Of a stretch of 64,000 nucleotides of DNA, positions 62,256 through 64,000 are shown one piece after another (position 1 is the stretch's first letter; each line of letters begins with the position of its first letter). A program made the translations under genes and the position numbers. The notes beneath the pieces are model-generated. The model saw only the letters and a program-made list of their open reading frames with translations. It had not been told where the DNA came from and searched no databases. Source of the DNA: Tunicatimonas pelagia (GTDB taxonomy: Bacteria > Bacteroidota > Bacteroidia > Cytophagales > Cyclobacteriaceae); assembly GCF_030506325.1 (NCBI RefSeq), contig NZ_CP120683.1:4167001-4231000 (forward strand), written 5' to 3'.

Positions 62256-62286
62256 TCCCCCTTAGAAAAAGGGGGACTAAGGGGGA
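62256..62286. repeat. Inverted repeat CCCCCTTAG/CTAAGGGGG
   Basis: TCCCCCTTAG (62256-62265) and CTAAGGGGGA (62277-62286), 10-base perfect arms with an 11-base loop. It resembles a dispersed intergenic repeat and lies in the gap before the sigma factor gene. Confidence 0.5.
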
Positions 62287-62323
62287 TTTCTTTCAAACAC
62301 AAAGCACAAAACACAAAAAACCA

Positions 62324-63154
62324 ATGAAAGAAGATACCTTAAAGAAAGCCATCAATGGCGATATTACCGCCTTTCAGAAATTGTTTCTGGAATTTCAAGC
62401 GCCGCTAAAATCGTATCTTTATCGTCTACTGACCGATCGTAATGATGTGGATGATCTGGCTCAAGATACCTTTGTGAAAGCCTTCGATAAGATTAGTACA
62501 TTCTCCGGGGCATCGTCTCTCAAAACCTGGGTGTTTCGGATTGCCACGCATCTGGCCTACGACCACTTGCGAAGACAAAAACGCTGGCTACCCGATGCCC
62601 AGGATAAATCAAAAGCACTTGCCATGTCTACTCCCGAAATTGGCGAAGCCTTTGCTCAAGTACACCAACATTCACCCTACGGAGCTTACGATGTCCGAGA
62701 ACACATCGACTTTTGTTTTACCTGCATCTCCAAAACACTGACCATTGAACAGCAGGTAGCGCTAATTTTAAAAGATGTTTACCATTTTTCTCGCAAAGAG
62801 ATTAGCGGGATTATGGGCAAAACCGAAGGCGTAGTGAAGCACTTGCTGTTTGACAGTCGTAAGTTGATGATTGATATTTTTGACCAGCGTTGCGCGCTCA
62901 TCAACAAAAATGGAGTGTGCCACCAATGTACCGAGCTAGCCGGAGTTTTTAACCCCAAGCAAATAAAGCGGGAAGAGTTACTAAAAATTAAAATGGTGGC
63001 TGAAGCCGAAAGTAGTGGCAAGCGTCAACTCTACGAACTGCGCGCCCAATTAGCTGCCGAAATTGATCCGCTACGTTCCGCAGGAGCCGATATGCAAGAC
63101 ATTATTATGCAATGCACGCGGCAAGCGGTAGGAGAAATAGAATCGCTGAACTGA
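62324..63154 (+). CDS. ECF sigma factor with Cys-containing C-terminal extension
   Basis: A 276-residue sigma-70-family protein, about 90 residues longer than most ECF factors. Region 2: FQAPLKSYLYRLLTDRNDVDDLAQDTFVKAFDKI and LKTWVFRIATHLAYDHLRRQKRW. Region 4: LTIEQQVALILKDVYHFSRKEISGIMGKTEGVVKHLLFDSRK. The extra C-terminal part has C190, C199-H-Q-C202 (CALINKNGVCHQC), while C131-F-T-C134 lies ahead of region 4. These cysteines could bind zinc or sense redox. No anti-sigma gene is adjacent. It lies after a DoxX-like and an SDR-like gene and before a sulfatase gene. Confidence 0.85.
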   Translation: MKEDTLKKAINGDITAFQKLFLEFQAPLKSYLYRLLTDRNDVDDLAQDTFVKAFDKISTFSGASSLKTWVFRIATHLAYDHLRRQKRWLPDAQDKSKALAMSTPEIGEAFAQVHQHSPYGAYDVREHIDFCFTCISKTLTIEQQVALILKDVYHFSRKEISGIMGKTEGVVKHLLFDSRKLMIDIFDQRCALINKNGVCHQCTELAGVFNPKQIKREELLKIKMVAEAESSGKRQLYELRAQLAAEIDPLRSAGADMQDIIMQCTRQAVGEIESLN

Positions 63155-63216
63155 TTTTTTTCCGAATTCTCGAATACCTATTTTGGCAATTTAGAAAAGC
63201 GTCAATCAACAACCTA

Positions 63217-64000
63217 ATGCCTATTTCTCGTAAAAAGCTGTTCTCACGTAGTCTACTGAGTATATTATCATTGCTGGTTTTAGCTTCCTTAAAATTAGCT
63301 GAAGCAGATAATCCCGAAGCTGAGAGACCTAATGTAGTACTAATCTTTCTGGATGATGGCGCGTTCGATGATTTTGCGCCATTTGGAAACCCCCGCTACC
63401 CTACCCCTCATGTAGAGACCTTGGCAAAAGAAGGACGAAGCTTCTACAGTTTTTACGTTCCTCAAGCCATTTGTTCCGCTTCCCGAGCGGCTTTACTGAC
63501 GGGTTGCTATCCGGGACGCACTAAAGTGTTTGGGGCACATGGCCCGAAAGCTAGAGGGCTTGATCCTAAATTTGCTACGCTAGGCGAAGTGCTACAACAG
63601 AATGGCTACCGAACGGCTGCTTTCGGCAAGTGGCACATTGGCGATCAGGAAGATACCCGACCGCACAACCGGGGTTTTGATGAAACTTGCGGATTAATGT
63701 ACTCTAACGATATGTGGCTACACCACCCCGAAAATCCGGAATACTGGGGGCAGTGGCCTCTGCAATACTGGGAGAACGGTGAAGTTACCATTGATACGGT
63801 ACAGATTGAAGACCAGAAAATGCTGACGACTTGGTATACTGAACAGGCAGTTGATTTCATTGAGCGAAGTAAGGATGAGCCTTTCTTCGTGTACGTACCT
63901 CACTCTATGCCTCACGCCCCCATTTTTTGCAGCGATAAGTTTGCCGGAAAATCCGAAACCGGACTGTACGGCAATGTGATGATGGAGGTTGACTGGTCCA
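63217..64000 (+). CDS. Secreted sulfatase (arylsulfatase family), cut by the window edge
   Basis: Partial gene with at least 261 codons, running off the end. It starts at an ATG with a signal peptide (residues 1-31). Sulfatase motifs: metal-binding NVVLIFLDDGAFDDFAPFGN with paired Asp; the formylglycine motif ICSASRAALLTGCYPGR, where the Cys is modified to formylglycine (CxAxR form); and GKWHIGD with RPHNRGFDE. It would hydrolyse sulfate esters of algal polysaccharides or glycans in the periplasm. A sigma factor lies just upstream. The 3' part, including the rest of the metal site, is not in the window. Confidence 0.9.
   Translation, partial: MPISRKKLFSRSLLSILSLLVLASLKLAEADNPEAERPNVVLIFLDDGAFDDFAPFGNPRYPTPHVETLAKEGRSFYSFYVPQAICSASRAALLTGCYPGRTKVFGAHGPKARGLDPKFATLGEVLQQNGYRTAAFGKWHIGDQEDTRPHNRGFDETCGLMYSNDMWLHHPENPEYWGQWPLQYWENGEVTIDTVQIEDQKMLTTWYTEQAVDFIERSKDEPFFVYVPHSMPHAPIFCSDKFAGKSETGLYGNVMMEVDWS

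Overview
The window looks like chromosomal DNA of a Bacteroidota bacterium, most likely a marine-type member of the order Cytophagales. The evidence is: type IX secretion sorting domains of both kinds (type A at 30257-30628, gliding-motility type B at the end of 24057-27275), a SusC-like TonB plug domain, Bacteroidota-typical families (DUF4252, DUF4097, YARHG, FtsX-type 800-residue permeases), a PcrB/GGGP synthase, and a maeB promoter with the Bacteroidota -33/-7 pattern (TTG, 19 bases, TAnnTTTG). No rRNA, tRNA or CRISPR array was found. Genes are dense, in short operons on both strands, with several TTG/GTG starts.

Region by region. 1-8.8 kb: a TerB-like gene, then a leftward operon of SWIM zinc finger, DUF5691, MoxR-type AAA+ ATPase, DUF5682 and VWA proteins, with a YARHG lipoprotein at its end. 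This resembles the yehL/M/P/Q set of E. coli and is the best multi-gene system of unknown function here. 9-16.3 kb: malic enzyme/phosphotransacetylase fusion (maeB), a cupredoxin-fold protein, an AhpD-like protein, an AraC regulator, an MsbA-like ABC exporter and truA. 16.5-24 kb: Na/Pi symporter, GGGP synthase, an ECF sigma/HEAT-repeat anti-sigma/two DUF4097 proteins module, and pncA. 24-28.3 kb: a large FG-GAP/T9SS surface protein; then a 37-residue protein with 14 cysteines, a strong intrinsic terminator and a SigZ-like ECF sigma factor with a cysteine tail. 28.3-37 kb: HDAC-like deacetylase, rhomboid protease, a sorting-domain-only protein, a coiled-coil lipoprotein, a response regulator, two paralogous beta-propeller-like proteins flanking an FAD oxidoreductase, and a class III aminotransferase.

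37-49 kb: sensor kinase, J-domain protein, VapBC, the transglutaminase/alpha-E/ATP-grasp trio, a large FtsX permease, a stand-alone TonB plug, and an outer-membrane barrel protein. 49.2-51.2 kb: a complete ISAs1-family insertion sequence with 9-base target duplications but a frameshifted transposase, next to a frameshifted PD-(D/E)XK (Rpn-like) gene; this is the only clear mobile patch. 51.4-64 kb: a second sigma/anti-sigma/tandem-paralogue module (two DUF4252 proteins), a serine hydrolase, an ABC transporter pair, a quinone-oxidoreductase-like enzyme, a DUF4136 lipoprotein, a TIGR04283-like glycosyltransferase, a DUF547 protein, an SDR that lacks the SDR active-site residues, a DoxX-like protein, a fourth ECF sigma factor with a cysteine-containing C-terminal extension, and a sulfatase cut by the window edge.

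The most promising observations are the cysteine-rich peptide plus SigZ-like sigma locus (27.36-28.04 kb), the SWIM/MoxR/VWA operon, the pseudoenzyme SDR, and a sigma factor carrying an in-frame hexanucleotide repeat.
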